A DNA stretch of 64,000 nt from positions 16,506,307-16,570,306 of the forward strand of contig CM073594.1 of NCBI GenBank assembly GCA_037074705.1, given 5' to 3'. Under the pieces are notes generated by a model. The model did not search any database. It worked only from the letters and a program-made list of their open reading frames with translations, and was not told the DNA's origin. Numbering within the stretch: position 1 is the stretch's first letter; each line of letters starts with the position of its first letter. Of the stretch, positions 1-11,319 are shown piece by piece. This stretch comes from Zhengitettix transpicula (lineage: Eukaryota; Arthropoda; Insecta; Orthoptera; Tetrigidae). A program made the position numbers and the translations under genes.

Positions 1-42
1 TAATTCGCCATATTAATTTTACTTATTTAATTCGCATACCAG

Positions 43-90
<48 letters not shown>

Positions 91-434
91 CTGAATTGAA
101 TCCTTGAAGTGTAATAATTATTAAAATGTTTATTATACATATTAGATATATTACATATAAATATATCTATATAATTATGGAATCCTTCGTAATAAACTTA
201 ATACCCTCACAAGTGGATAATAATAATAAGAAGGAGAGCAGGTATATCTTTGGGTTAGTTTATAGTTTCGTTTTATCTTTTATTTTTTTTAGTTGCTTTG
301 GTGATGTAGAGACGTGAACAATAAATTAATGAACCTTATTAATTTATTTTCTTTATTTAATTAGAATACCTGATATATATATATATATAATCAAATGAAT
401 TGAATCCTTGAAGTGTAATAATTATTAAAATGTT

Positions 435-468
<34 letters not shown>

Positions 469-755
469 AATCTTTTGTAATAAACTTAATACCCTCACAA
501 GTGGATAATAATAAGAAGAAGGAGAGCAGGTATATCTTTGAGTTAGCTTTTAGTTTAGTTTTATCTTTGTTTTTTGTTTTGTTTCTTTCGTGATGTAGAG
601 ACGTGAGCAATCAATTAATTAACCTTATTAATTTTATTTATTTAATACGTATACATACTATATATATATATGTTCAAATTAATTGATCCTTGAAGTGAAA
701 TAATTATTTAAGAGTTTATTGTACATATAAAACAAATATGGAGTCCTTGTTAAAT
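1..755 (+). repeat. Tandem repeat, ~290-bp unit, about 2.5 copies
   Basis: The unit begins near a TTATTAATTTTACTTATTT-like stretch, runs through a (TA)n block, a segment TTGAATCCTTGAAGTGTAAT, then ATACCCTCACAAGTGGATAA and a T-rich end finishing GATGTAGAGACGTGA. Copies start near 1, 326 and 612. The third is truncated and more diverged. (TA)n length differs between copies. The array may continue beyond the left edge. No coding potential is seen. Confidence 0.85.
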
Positions 756-871
756 TTTAAACTGTTCTATATATAAATAGTTTTCCTTTATTAAAGATAA
801 ATATAGCAATTTCCCGAAAAACTTTTGAAAATTAAATAAAAAATTTACTTCTGACTAAAAACTAATAATAT

Positions 872-1230
872 TTAAGATAACCAAAAGCAGACTAAATAAG
901 TGATAATATAAAAAATACAACACACAACGTTTCTTGGATCCTTGTCACCATTCTTCAGGCGCCAAGAAGACCCTAGAGAGAGACACAACTGCACTACCCA
1001 GTCGATTAAACTCAAAAGCAGATTTATCCCATTTTATTTCAATTGTTTTCTCCGTTTTTATTGGCCAATGTGATTAGCGTTTGAGTTGTTTTTTTCTTTC
1101 AAATTGACTAGTGCAGTTGTGTCGCTCTAGACTCTTCTTAACACCCGAAGAAAATGGGACGAGGTACACAGAAACGTTTTGTGTGGTATTTATAATTATC
1201 AGTTCTCTTTCTGTATTCGGCTATCTTTAT
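872..1230. repeat. Palindromic family A element (GGATCC / AAACGTTGTG arms)
   Basis: The left arm (872-1015) and the right arm (about 1105-1230) are inverted copies. They share the GATAGCC end, the GTGATAATATAAATACC-like segment, ACACAACGTTTCTNGGATCC and the AGAGNGACACAACTGCACTA segment. They flank a spacer of about 90 bp. Each arm read outward carries a decayed hammerhead-like core: a CTGAAGA-like word, about 15 nt, then GAAACGTT. The same family recurs at 13.0, 24.6, 52.4, 54.2-54.9, 58.1 and 63.4 kb. Confidence 0.8.
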
Positions 1231-1380
1231 TACTATCAACGTTTGAAAATTATTTTCATTGCAAATTCCAATTATCAGATATTTTAAATAAAAAATTTAA
1301 CTTGTTATAATAGACGTAATTCGAATTAAAAATGCAAAATAAATAAATCTACGGCCTAGAGTCAAAAAAATATGTTCATT
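1231..1380. other. AT-rich spacer
   Basis: AT-rich sequence between two foldback elements. No gene or regulatory site is recognised. Confidence 0.6.
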
Positions 1381-1640
1381 AAGAAAAAAATAATAATTTT
1401 ACCACGTTTCGTCATCTTTTAGTGGCCTTTTCCAAGGTTGGACAGGATTAACAAATTTGTATAAAAAATAACCTATGGATGCAACCGAAAATATAAAAAA
1501 TTCAGCCTAGGGAACCGAAAAGAAATACAGTCTTTACCTCTCAATGTTATACACGATTTATTTACAAATGTCCAACCTGAAGATGTCCTAAAACAGAGGA
1601 CGAAACGACATATAATTAGTTTTTGTTAATAAAACATTCT
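1381..1640. repeat. Foldback element with hammerhead-like arms (family B)
   Basis: The left arm (1381-1445) reads ACCACGTTTCGTCATC and is the inverse of the right arm (about 1570-1640). The right arm contains CTGAAGA at 1577-1583, a hairpin TGTCCT...AGGAC and GAAACG at 1602-1607. This is the core order of a hammerhead ribozyme. The bases after ACG differ from the ACGT(C/T) seen in better copies, so this copy is probably decayed. Confidence 0.65.
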
Positions 1641-2050
1641 GATTTTTCCGACATAAGCCTCAGTATTTATTCATTTATATATTATTATAAATATCGGATA
1701 TTTTTTTCATTATAAAATTTTTATAACTTCAATATGACGAAGGGGGATTTTTAGCTTTCTGTTAAGAAGGTAAGGTGGGAAGGTAGATCGTAAAAAAATA
1801 TATTATCACTGGTCACGTGACTGATGGGGTCTAGATGCCAATGTAATTAAATATTTTATCAAACTAGGATGACGTCATACACGTGGCAACGAAAGAAATA
1901 ATTCTTTATGTGAATAACGACCACTAAATAAATTGTCTTCAATGCTCAATAAATATTGAGTCATTCCCGTCTTTTTTGCTGTTCTTCGTGGAGCTCTAAA
2001 TCGTTTCATTTATGGGTATAACAAGTATCTCGAGGCAGCAATTATTCCTG
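1641..2050. other. AT-rich unique DNA, nothing recognised
   Basis: No ORF with family resemblance and no repeat of the families described here. A CACGTG-like word (CACGTGAC) and a TGACGTCA word (CRE-like) occur near 1815 and 1870, but I attach no function to them. Confidence 0.5.
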
Positions 2051-2690
2051 GGAGAGAGATTAAATGCATTCACTTATTGAAATCTTAAACAAGGGCTGGA
2101 AACGCAATTAGGATTATCTGGAGCCAGCACATCCACGGGCTGCGACGAACCGTTTTACGAACGCTCGCAATTTTTTTTTACCTCCCCCATCCCATTCTCG
2201 CTGCTCCAAGCCCCCCCACACACACACCACCCCCTGCGTACTCTCTGTGTTGCCCATCACGGCGGATAAATTGCAGTTAATTTCCAGCTAAAAAGAAATA
2301 AGATTGTGTAGCGGAAAGTTATGACACACACACACACACACACACACACACAACATAAAAAAAAAAGCTATTTCATAAAAATCAGATGTAATTTTGATGG
2401 CTATTACAGGGGCCGTGAGCACATAAAGGGGCTCGCATGCTTCCCCTGCGTCCCTCGCTGCCCCCCCCCCCGTCCTGTAAATTTCAACCCCCTCAGCGCC
2501 GTGGGGCGCCGCCCGACCAATGAAGTTTTGCTGTTTCCCTCCCCACACCCCGTCCTGTCTCACCCTCTTCACCTACGTGAGCCAAGTACTTCAAACTCCG
2601 CCAAATTAGTTTTGAACTGATACATTAATTGACAATTTAGCACGATTCTTCGAGGTGGGTAATGGCTTGCTGAAGCTGTCCCAAATTGAG
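2050..2690. promoter_or_regulatory. Unique segment with clustered homeodomain-type sites (candidate regulatory DNA)
   Basis: This stretch is less AT-rich than its surroundings and not repeated in the window. At 2105-2116 it carries CAATTA directly abutting GGATTA, an Antp/paired-type core beside a K50/Otx-type core. It also holds an (AC)n microsatellite at 2324-2352. Reading frames here are open on both strands but resemble nothing. Regulatory function is inferred from uniqueness and the site words only. Confidence 0.3.
2324..2352 (+). repeat. (AC)n microsatellite
   Basis: About 14 uninterrupted AC units followed by A-rich sequence. Confidence 0.97.
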
Positions 2691-2740
2691 AAAATCTAAT
2701 AAAGAAAACTTTTTCCCCGTAAAGATTGCGCCTTGCAACG

Positions 2741-2812
2741 CTAGGGGGGGGTGGGAAGGGGGGAGGTGAAGGGAAAATAGAAGGGAGCGGGGGGGTGGGG
2801 GGAGGGTTTGCC
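2741..2812 (+). repeat. G-rich tract with G-quadruplex potential
   Basis: At least seven runs of three or more G separated by short A/T/GA linkers, including runs of 6-8 G. A similar CG-rich purine tract follows at about 3119-3176. Confidence 0.8.
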
Positions 2813-3199
2813 TCGCTCGCTCTCTGTCTCCTCGAGACCGTTGATTTTTTTATTCTTTTTTTTGTTACCGGCAAAGAGAAAACGCCAACACCAATAACTA
2901 CATTGTGTCGGGGAAGACACGGGACTTTATCCCGTCCCTTGTCTCCAATCTGCCCTGAGCAACACTCTGGCAGCCATCTTCCTTCAGCACCAGACTTCAA
3001 AAAGAGAACCGTAAACAAGTTACCAATATGAAATCTCACTCAAGCTCCCCCTCACTCCTGGTCCCCCCTCCCCCCCTCGCATCTTCTGCTGCGTCGCCAA
3101 GGAAGGGCAAAAGAAGGGTCGGAGAAGGCGGCAGCGGGGGTGGCGGCGACGGCGACGGCGACGGGGGGAGACGGGGAAAAAAAAATTGCAGGAAATTTC

Positions 3200-4220
3200 A
3201 GGCTCGTTTCAATTTTCTTTAATCTCCTCCCTGTAAGTGTAGCCCTCTGGCTGCCTTTTAAAAACATAAACTTGTCCGAAAATGAGTTTCATATGAGAAT
3301 TGACGAAGATTTAATAAAGCCTCCTTTAAGATTCTTTCCTCTTTTTTTTGGGGGGGCCCCCCTCGCCCATCCATTTTTTTTCCTTTCATTCAAAAAAGAA
3401 ATAAAAAAAAATCCACTTAGCTCTCTCGCTTAATCTGAAATAAAATAAAGCGGAGTTGAGACGCGCGGAGGAGGGTCTATAAGCGTGTCATTACCGAGTA
3501 GCCCCGGTAACTCGCGCATGATTGCCACGAAAACAACATTTTCTGCACATTATATTTCCTAATGCTTCATCAAAAAGAAAGGTATACAAAAAAAAATTTA
3601 AAAAAATGAGAGTAATAAGGCTGAAAATGGCTAAGATTAAAACGCTGAGGAAAATTATTGCGTGTGCAAAATAAAAATAAGAAGAAAAAAAATTGCCCTC
3701 GCGAGGGAGGGAAGAGGGGTGGGGGGGGGGAGAATTACAAAGTTGTCGGCTCAGTGTACGGTTGAATTAAGTTTCTGGAACTTGGAGAAATGAAATTAAC
3801 ACATATTAAAGACGCGTACTTAAATCGCGAACAAATTTCCCCAAAAAATATTATTTTCCGTGTCCTAATCGCCACATGTGCTACGTGTCGCGGCTAAATT
3901 AAAATTTAAAAATTTTCTTAGGTATATATAGAAATTAAATTTTCTTTTCTCGCCCTAGTTTTGCCCATTTTGCTTCCAAATAAGATTTTAGCACCCAAAG
4001 AAGTCCCCAAACGTCGTGTGGTTTATCTTTACTTAACGTTCTCATTGTGAATGTATTTTCTTCGTTATTAAATGGATTTTTAATTAAAATATTTAATATA
4101 AAAATATGACTTTCCTCTAGCTGTAAAGATTTCGAATAGTTTAAATATATATTTTTTAAAATAATATTGTTAGAGTTTTAAAAAATTGTGTATTTAAGCT
4201 AAATTTGTTTGTTAACAAAA
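3200..4220. other. AT-rich DNA with homopolymer runs, no gene recognised
   Basis: Holds poly-T, poly-A and poly-G stretches (for example 3346-3362 and 3720-3731). No ORF resembles a known family and no repeat family listed here is present. Confidence 0.6.
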
Positions 4221-4224
4221 AATA

Positions 4225-5070
4225 AAATACACCCACGTTTCGTCCTCGTTTAGGGCGTTTTCATGTATAACTATTATGTATATGAATGTGCAAAAAATCT
4301 TTGAAGCTTCCCTTCCTGTTGCCTCATAAAAACCTTGATACTAAATTCTTGCATGATTTACATACAAAATTATTAAACGTGAAGAGGTCCTTAAAGAGGA
4401 CGAAACGTCCGTATATTTAATTATCTGTTAATAATTAATTTTCTGATTAATATCAATATAAATGTCAGATATTTTTATCATAGTTAAATAAATTATTAAA
4501 CCTGAAGAGGTCCTTAAAGAGGACGAAACGTCGGTGTATTTAATTATTTGTTAATAATTAAATTTCTGATTATCTTTAATATAAATGTCAGATATTTTTA
4601 TCATAGTTAATTAAATTATTAAACTTGAAGATGTCCTAAAAGAGGATGAAACGTCCATATATTTAACTATCTGTTAATAATTAATTTTCTGATTATATTA
4701 ATATAAATGTCAGATATTTTTATCGTAGTTAAATAAATTATTAAACCTGAAGAGGTCCTGAAAGAGGACGAAACGTCGGTGTATTTAATTATTTGTTAAT
4801 AATTAATTTATGATTTATATTGATATAATTGTTAGATATTTTTTATCATAGTTAATTAATTATTAAACTTGAAGAGGTCCTAAAAGAGGACGAAACGTCG
4901 AAATATTTAATTTTTGTTAATAAGTAATTTTCGTAATAATATTAATATAAATGTCAGATATTTTTATCATAGTTAAATAAATTAATAAACTTGAAGAAGT
5001 CCTAAAAGAGAATGAAAGGTCGGTATTTTTAATTATTTGTTATTAATTAATTTTCTGATTTATATACTTA
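4225..5070 (+). repeat. Tandem array of ~122-bp units carrying hammerhead-ribozyme-like cores
   Basis: Six head-to-tail units have their GAAACG words near 4402, 4525, 4649, 4770, 4892 and 5014 (spacing 121-124 bp). An inverted half-copy lies at 4238-4262. Each unit reads (C/T)TGAAGAGGTCC, a 6-7 nt loop, GAGGACGAAACGTC, then AT-rich sequence with a conserved AATGTCAGATATTTTTATC. Units 2 (about 4502) and 4 (about 4747) keep CTGA. Units 1, 3, 5 and 6 have changed the first C. GTCC/GGAC gives a clean 4-bp stem II, with one extra G compared with the textbook core. Confidence 0.75.
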
Positions 5071-5195
5071 ATTAAATTATTTCTTCTGAGTTTATTCGCC
5101 ATTAATCATTGTATTGACATTGACGTTTTATTTCCGGACTACAACTGTATGAACGTAGTAGGAACTTTTACTTGGTGTTTAAAACAATATTAATG
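5070..5195 (+). repeat. 3' tail shared with 7265-7395
   Basis: Sequence around CATTGTATTGACATTGACG, CGGACTACAACTGT and GTGTTTAAAACAATAT is repeated at 7265-7395, each time directly downstream of hammerhead-like units. This suggests it is the far end of the same mobile element. Confidence 0.75.
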
Positions 5196-5916
5196 TACAA
5201 AATTTTAATAGAGGACAAAAATCAATTAAAGGGATTTTTTTTTTGTAAATTTAGGTAAGTAAAATGAGGCAAAGTCTGCAATACAAAATAATTTGGAGGA
5301 TTACGGAGCCATTAATTGTAATGGTTTAGCGAAGGATAGATGGATCATAATTTTCATTGTTTTAACGCATATTCTGGTAAATGTTTATTTTTTCCGGAGA
5401 GGTCTTCAAGTATCTTTAAACAACGGTTAATTGAAGAAATTGTTACCAAGAACCTGTTTTTATCGACTGCAAGACGAGTGTGTGATTTGAGAGAGACTCA
5501 AACATTGGGAGTGCTGGAAGACAGCAAACTGTTCCCGGAAATGAACATCTCCAAGCCACGGCCGGATAGAGGAATCAATACGCAGGTTCTTCCTCTGTAT
5601 AAATCTTTGTTCTTTGCCATTTTCTTCCAAGGGGTTGGTTCCAGACCCCAGAGTAGTTGTCGAATTTTGTCTTGCCGTCGAACAAAAACAGCGGCCATTT
5701 AAACAATTTGTAACGCAAAAAAAAAATCAGGATCATTCCGTCAATAACTTTTTATATTTTCACATAATCTAAAGAAGCTAAGAAGAAGAAAAAATTACTT
5801 CCATTTCAAATAAATTTTATATTTAAAAACGTTTACTTATTCCATCAGAATCATAAACAACATACATATTATCGAGATCAAAGGAAGAATTTCAATATAA
5901 CATAATTTTAATTAAT
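5196..5916. other. Unique AT-rich DNA with one unassigned 120-codon open frame
   Basis: A plus-strand frame 5340-5702 is open for 120 codons, but its product resembles no family I know. It has no clear splice or start context, and the opposite strand is partly open too. I treat it as non-coding. Nothing else is recognised. Confidence 0.5.
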
Positions 5917-6396
5917 AAATAAATAAATATCAGCCAATTTTAAGTCAGAAGAGATTAAAATTTTATTAATGTAAAATTAACACAACGTTTCGTCGCTTAT
6001 TCGGCGACCTCATCAGGTTCAAGTTTAACACTACATCAATAACAATGATTAGAATAACATTTTTAAGAGAAAAATTTGATACTATTGCTGTGGCCAAAAT
6101 TTACATTTTTACAATTATATTATATTAAAATTTAAAATTATAATAATAAATTAATTAAATATTACAAAAGAAAACTGACATAAATTTTATTTAAATTGTG
6201 AGTATCGCTTTTTTTATGTTTTATAGGATCTGATATATATATATAGCAGTTAACCTCGAAAAGTAGTTATTTTCCTCGTCTACAATTGGTACTGATGAGG
6301 TCGCCAAATAAAGGACAAAACGTTGTTTAATTTTACATTAATAATTTATTTTTTTCTCACTTAAAATTGGCTGATGATGATTTATTTATTTATTAG
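5917..6396. repeat. Foldback element with convergent hammerhead-like arms
   Basis: Arms of about 100 bp (5917-6025 and 6290-6396) are inverted copies, from a shared AATCAGCCAATTTTAAGT-like end to the hammerhead core, around a spacer of about 265 bp. The minus-strand core at 5984-6016 looks intact: CTGATGA, an extra G, GTCGC-loop-GCGAC, GAA, ACGT, T. The plus-strand core at 6292-6324 keeps CTGATGA but has AAA in place of GAA. Confidence 0.75.
5984..6016 (-). ncRNA. Hammerhead-ribozyme-like motif (Penelope type)
   Basis: On the minus strand: CTGATGA, then G, a 5-bp stem II GTCGC/GCGAC with a 7-nt loop, GAA, then self-complementary ACGT and T as the predicted cleavage nucleotide. ACGT as a minimal stem III is the arrangement known from Penelope-associated hammerheads that cleave as dimers. 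The extra G before stem II is a deviation. Activity is untested. Confidence 0.6.
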
Positions 6397-6408
6397 TTTT
6401 CTCAATTG

Positions 6409-6415
<7 letters not shown>

Positions 6416-6463
<48 letters not shown>

Positions 6464-6532
6464 CATAAGTACATTCTGTATAACTTAACTTGAAAGATAT
6501 ATATAAGTACATTCTGTATAACTTAACTTGAA

Positions 6533-6588
<56 letters not shown>

Positions 6589-6668
6589 TTCAAGTTAAGT
6601 TATACAGAATGACTTATCAACATATATATATATATATCTTTCAAGTTAAGTTATACAGAATGACTTAT

Positions 6669-6704
<36 letters not shown>

Positions 6705-6710
6705 CTTAAA
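6416..6710. repeat. (TA)n blocks inside a duplicated foldback
   Basis: The segment ACATTCTGTATAACTTAACT followed by TGAAAG occurs twice in one orientation (6470-6535). It then occurs twice inverted (about 6585-6675) across a (TA)n core of about 50 bp at 6536-6585. Further (TA)n blocks flank it. It can form one large AT-rich cruciform. Confidence 0.85.
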
Positions 6711-6822
6711 GCTTTTAGGAAAGATGGTTGCAAATAGGCCCCATGCTGTTGACAAATTATTGTTATATGACAGAAAAGTGTATGTGGAGATTCAGCATAA
6801 AGAAGAGAACTGTGAGACATAA
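6703..6822 (+). other. Short unassigned open frame between (TA)n blocks
   Basis: The frame reads DLKLLGKMVANRPHAVDKLL, then LYDRKVYVEIQHKEENCET and a stop. The amino-acid composition is protein-like rather than low-complexity, but I recognise no family. It may be a decayed transposon or exon fragment. Confidence 0.25.
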
Positions 6823-6960
6823 TTAAGGTAATTATGTATGTAAATGAAGAGTACTTATATTATTCTGTATTAATAATAACTTCAAAAAAAGGAGGAGTAG
6901 TGTAATTTAGTGTATGTCAACACAGAAATGAAGGAAACTTCTGTACATGTGCTAAATAAG

Positions 6961-6989
<29 letters not shown>

Positions 6990-6995
<6 letters not shown>

Positions 6996-7387
6996 AGATA
7001 TTTTTATCATAGTTAATTAAATCATTAAACTTGAAAAATCTGACATTAATATTAATATAAATCAGAAAAATAATTATTAACAAATAATTCAAGACACCGA
7101 CGTTTCGTCTTCTTTTAGGACCTCTTCAAGTTTAATAATTTAATTAACTATGATAAAAATATCTGACATTTAAGTCCTAAAAAGAGGACGAAACGTCGGT
7201 ATATTTAATTATTTGTTAATAATTAATTTTCTGATTTATATTAATATAAATGTTAGATATTTTTTATCGTAGTTAATTTAATTATTCCTTCCGACTTTAG
7301 TCGCCATTGGTCATTGTATTGACATTGACGTTTTATTTTCGGACTACAACTGTGTGAACGTAGTTGGAGCTTTTACGTGGTGTTTAA

Positions 7388-7395
<8 letters not shown>
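6990..7395. repeat. Foldback hammerhead-like element plus shared 3' tail
   Basis: The inverted arms 6990-7140 and 7141-7270 share ATGTCAGATATTTTTATC and GACGAAACGTCGG with the 4.4-5.0 kb array. The minus-strand core near 7097-7130 has TTGAAGAGG for CTGAAGAGG. The plus-strand core has lost its first half. The tail 7265-7395 duplicates 5070-5195 and ends in a (TA)n block at 7392-7424. Confidence 0.7.
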
Positions 7396-7424
<29 letters not shown>

Positions 7425-7428
<4 letters not shown>

Positions 7429-8675
7429 TTTACATAATTTTAGTAGTGTCGTTATTTATTCTACATTCGCTTCAATTACCAAATTTTTATCTTTAAACAT
7501 CGATTGAAATTTAATCAGAACGTGATTTATCAATTTAATTTAGTATGATATGAGATCAAAAATTAAACTATTAATTTCCTTTATTTATTAATTTTAGAAT
7601 TGGTTTTAAATGTTACTGTTACTTTCTCATTGTTTCTTATCCTCGAGAAAAAACAACAACAGTCCATTAATTTTTATTAATTTATTGGACATTTTAAAAT
7701 TTAACAGAAGATTTACTTTTCTTAATATTTCTGATAAACAGAAAAGGATTTTACTCATTTGTGCGAAGTGTTAATGCGTGGTCCCAAAAGAGTTAATATC
7801 GGGAAGTCTTCCTCAAGTATTTGGTTAATATGATCCATACTCGCAGAAGTGAAAAATAAATTATTTTAATACATAGTATTATATTTCGATGATAGACCTA
7901 TATATAATTTTTTTTTATTATTTTTAAATCGTTTTCATGACAAAAATTCTTCAACGAGACAATAAGTACCTTATACAGGATCTGTATGAGAGGAAACCGA
8001 ACATACCGGAGGACTTCTATGCAACATCTGCTATGCAGGACAGGACATGGACATGAACTACGCCACGCAGAGACGAGACTGGCCATCCATGGCTTTCACT
8101 ATAAAGTGTGCTTAAATAAAGTATTTCATGAACCAAAAGACGAGTGTGTGTGTGTGTGTGTGAGTTGTGTTTAGAAGGCTGTGAGAGATATCATATAGTA
8201 AAATGTAGGAATAGACGTAAATCTATCGTAGCTTACAGCAAGGAAAGGTTGTAATGTAATGCACGGCATGTGTGTGCTTCCAATATATTATTATAATAAG
8301 TACCATGGCACCTTTATTTACAGCAACATTTTAATTAATATAATATCAGGAATTCATAAAAATATAAATTTATTTACCTTCGTTTTTATCTTGGAGATAA
8401 ATCGGAAATTCTAATCAGTTACGTCTCAAGAATAACTTAAGTACATGAAAAAGGTTACGCTCTCAAGGTAGCATCTGTGGTGCACGTCATAAGCTGAGTG
8501 GAGGGAGACTCAAATTTCTTCCATAAATACGGTTCTTCATTTCATACTTCTTAACCTTATTAATGATAAAACCATCATTGTAAATAAATTGAGAAAATTA
8601 ATAAGTTTGTGAATTTATAAATTAACTCAACGATTAATTTTGGAAAAGGGGTTTATGAAATTTTCTAGGCAGGGA
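7425..8675. other. AT-rich unique DNA, no gene recognised
   Basis: Contains a (GT)n microsatellite at 8144-8163. No conserved ORF and none of the repeat families described elsewhere is present. Confidence 0.6.
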
Positions 8676-9370
8676 TTATATGACGTTAAGGAAGGTTTTC
8701 TTTGCGTAGTGCAGCTTTGTGTTCAATTTTAATAATTCCTCGTTAATGAGAGTTTTTTGGTCCTTTCGCAGGAGAGGTTTGACGAGGGTTTCCTTAATTG
8801 AGTAAGATCCGATGTCTCGGCTTTGGCTGTACTGCAGTTGATTAAGGCGCCTGGCTTCTATAATCTCCACGGCGTATAAACAAGGACGTCAGTTAGAAAT
8901 TTCCTGGCAAATAACGCTCGTTTCTGGGGCTAATCTCTACAAACAGCTCATTATGGAGCGAGAGACAAAAGCGGCTCTTTAATGAGTTCGCGTAGTTCCG
9001 TGCGCCAACACTAGGCCATCTTTAATAGGACTGTTAATTCAACGCCCGTGCACTAGGCAGCGCCGGTGGTAATTCCAATTTCAATTAGGGGGAAGCAGAG
9101 GCAGAGGGTTGCGGCTGAACCCAGACCCACGCGCGCCATGTCGGGGATTAATTAGCGACGCTCGTCAGCGGCAGACGCCGCCGGAATTATTGCGGCCATT
9201 TCTCATTAAACTCCGGCCCGGGCAGCGTCTTGGGCCACTTCCAGCACGGTCCAAAATCGTTCGCGGGTGCCTCGAGAAAAAAAAACAGCAACCTCCCCCC
9301 CTCACGGTAATAGTCCTCGACTTCTTTCACTTGCACCTGAATTGCTTCCAAGGATGTCTCACATGTCCAT
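8676..9370. promoter_or_regulatory. Unique, moderately GC-rich segment (candidate regulatory DNA)
   Basis: This single-copy stretch is richer in CpG than its surroundings. It carries several TAAT/ATTA cores (CTCATTATGG, CTTTAATGAG, TCAATTAGG). The frames open here (for example 9109-9372) show no protein family. The regulatory call is inference only. Confidence 0.3.
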
Positions 9371-10044
9371 GATGTTACATCATGTGTGATAAATGAGCAA
9401 TCGACCGCTGGATAACCTGGAAAGCCATCCTCCTACCTTGATCGCGTGCTGCATTTGTCACCAATCAAAGTGTGAAACAGCGTTTGTAAAATAAAAATGT
9501 AAAATTCACTCTCATATACAGGTATAAGGGTACCTTACAACTCCAAAGTTTTTTTTTTCATTGTAACAGCTATAAAAAAATTATTAGACAAGTGCATCTA
9601 ATATTGTAAAAATAAATAAAGGTAAATATTGATATATTCTTTTTTTTAAAAAAAAAATAGGTAATTTAAAAACTTCTAGTATTAACATTTAAAAGATAAT
9701 GAAACAGACAATAGAAATAACAAATACGCCAACAGTCGTGACTTTTTCTTGAGATGCAAGGAAAAAGGTCGTGTAAAAAGTTCAGTCCCGTGCGTTAAAT
9801 TTATGTAAAAATGAAATATTCCTGCTCTCAACGAATTTTTGAATACCTTTAATTTTTTCCTATGCATTTAATTCGTATATCGTAAGATAAAACGACAACA
9901 TTGAATTTTTTGATTAAAATGTCTCTACCAGTATAAATGAAGATTATTTATCTTAGTAAATCGTATCATAATATATGCAGTTGTATCAATTAAAGCTGAT
10001 TATGACACAAAATATCCTGAAAAAATCCGTTTTAATACAAATAC
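9371..10044. other. AT-rich unique DNA, nothing recognised
   Basis: No gene, repeat family or strong motif seen. Confidence 0.6.
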
Positions 10045-11255
10045 ATCAGAAACATTTCAGCATTCTTTAAATATATTTTTTATATAAATTCTAAAATTGA
10101 TAATTGAATATATTTTAAATATTTTATCTTTCGGATAATTACTAATAATTCTAAATATTTAAAATGTAATATTCCTTAAATACTGTATCCTTCCGCTAAT
10201 TCTAAATATTGAAAATTTAATATTCCTTAAATTTTGTATTCTTCCGCTAATTCTAAATATTAAAAATTTAATATTCCTTAAATATTGTATCCTTTGGATA
10301 ATTCTAAATATTTCTAAATATTGAAAATTTAATAGTCCTTAAACATTGTATCCTTCCACTAATTCTAAATATTAAAAATTTAATATTCCTTAAATTTTGT
10401 ATCCTTTTGATAATTCTGAATATTTAAAATGTAATATTCCTTAATATTGTATTCTTTCAATAATTCTAAATACTGATAATATAAGATTCCTTAAATATTG
10501 AATCCTTTCGATAATTCTAAATATTTCTAAATATTGAAAATTTAATAGTCCTTAAATATTGTATCCTTCCACTAATTCTAAATATTAAAAATTTAATATT
10601 CCTTAAATTTGGTATCCTTTAGATAATTCTAAATATTAAAAATGTAATATTCCTTAAAAGTTGTATCCTTTCGATAGTTCTAAATATTTAAAATGTAATA
10701 TTCCTTAAATATTGTATCCTTCCGCTAATTTTAAATATTGAAAATTTAATATTTCTTAATATTGTATCCTTTCGATAATTCTAAATACTGATAATATAAG
10801 ATTCCTTAAATATTGTATCCTTTCGATAATTCTGAATATTAAGAATTTAATATACCTTAAATTTAGTTTTCTTCCGCTAATTCTAAATATTAAAAATTTA
10901 ATATTCCTTAAATATTGTATCCTTTCCATAATTCTAAATATTAATAATTTAATATTCCTTAAATATGGTATCCTTTCAGTAATTCTAAATATTGCAAATT
11001 TAATATTCCTTCAATTTTGTATTCTTCCGCTAATTCTAAATATTAAAAATTTAATATTCCTTAAATATTATATCCTTCAGATAATTCTAAATATTTCTAA
11101 ATATTGAAAATGTAATATATTTTAAACCTTGTATCCTTTCGATAATTCTAAATAATATTGCTAAGTATTGAAAATTTAATATAATTTAAATATTGTATCA
11201 AGTCGATATTTTTAAAATATTTTTCATTCTTTAAAAATTGTATCCTTCCGATAAG
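10045..11255 (+). repeat. 51-bp minisatellite, about 22 diverged units
   Basis: Units read roughly TTCTAAATATTNAAAATTTA, ATATTCCTTAAATATTGTAT, CCTTTCGATAA. ATTCCTTAAA recurs at 10171, 10222 and 10273, giving a 51-bp period. Units diverge by point changes and small insertions such as a duplicated TTCTAAATA. No coding potential. Confidence 0.9.
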
Positions 11256-11319
11256 TTTAGCTCTGCTCCTTTATGAAGGAAAAAATGAACAGAAGACTGT
11301 AAAAAAATATTTATTTAAT

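Noticed and set aside
2569..3267. Overlapping frames rich in P, G and R
   Set aside because: Produced by G-rich/C-rich tracts open on both strands; no domain.
5340..5702. 120-codon plus-strand frame
   Set aside because: No family resemblance and partly open antisense; a single-exon gene cannot be supported.
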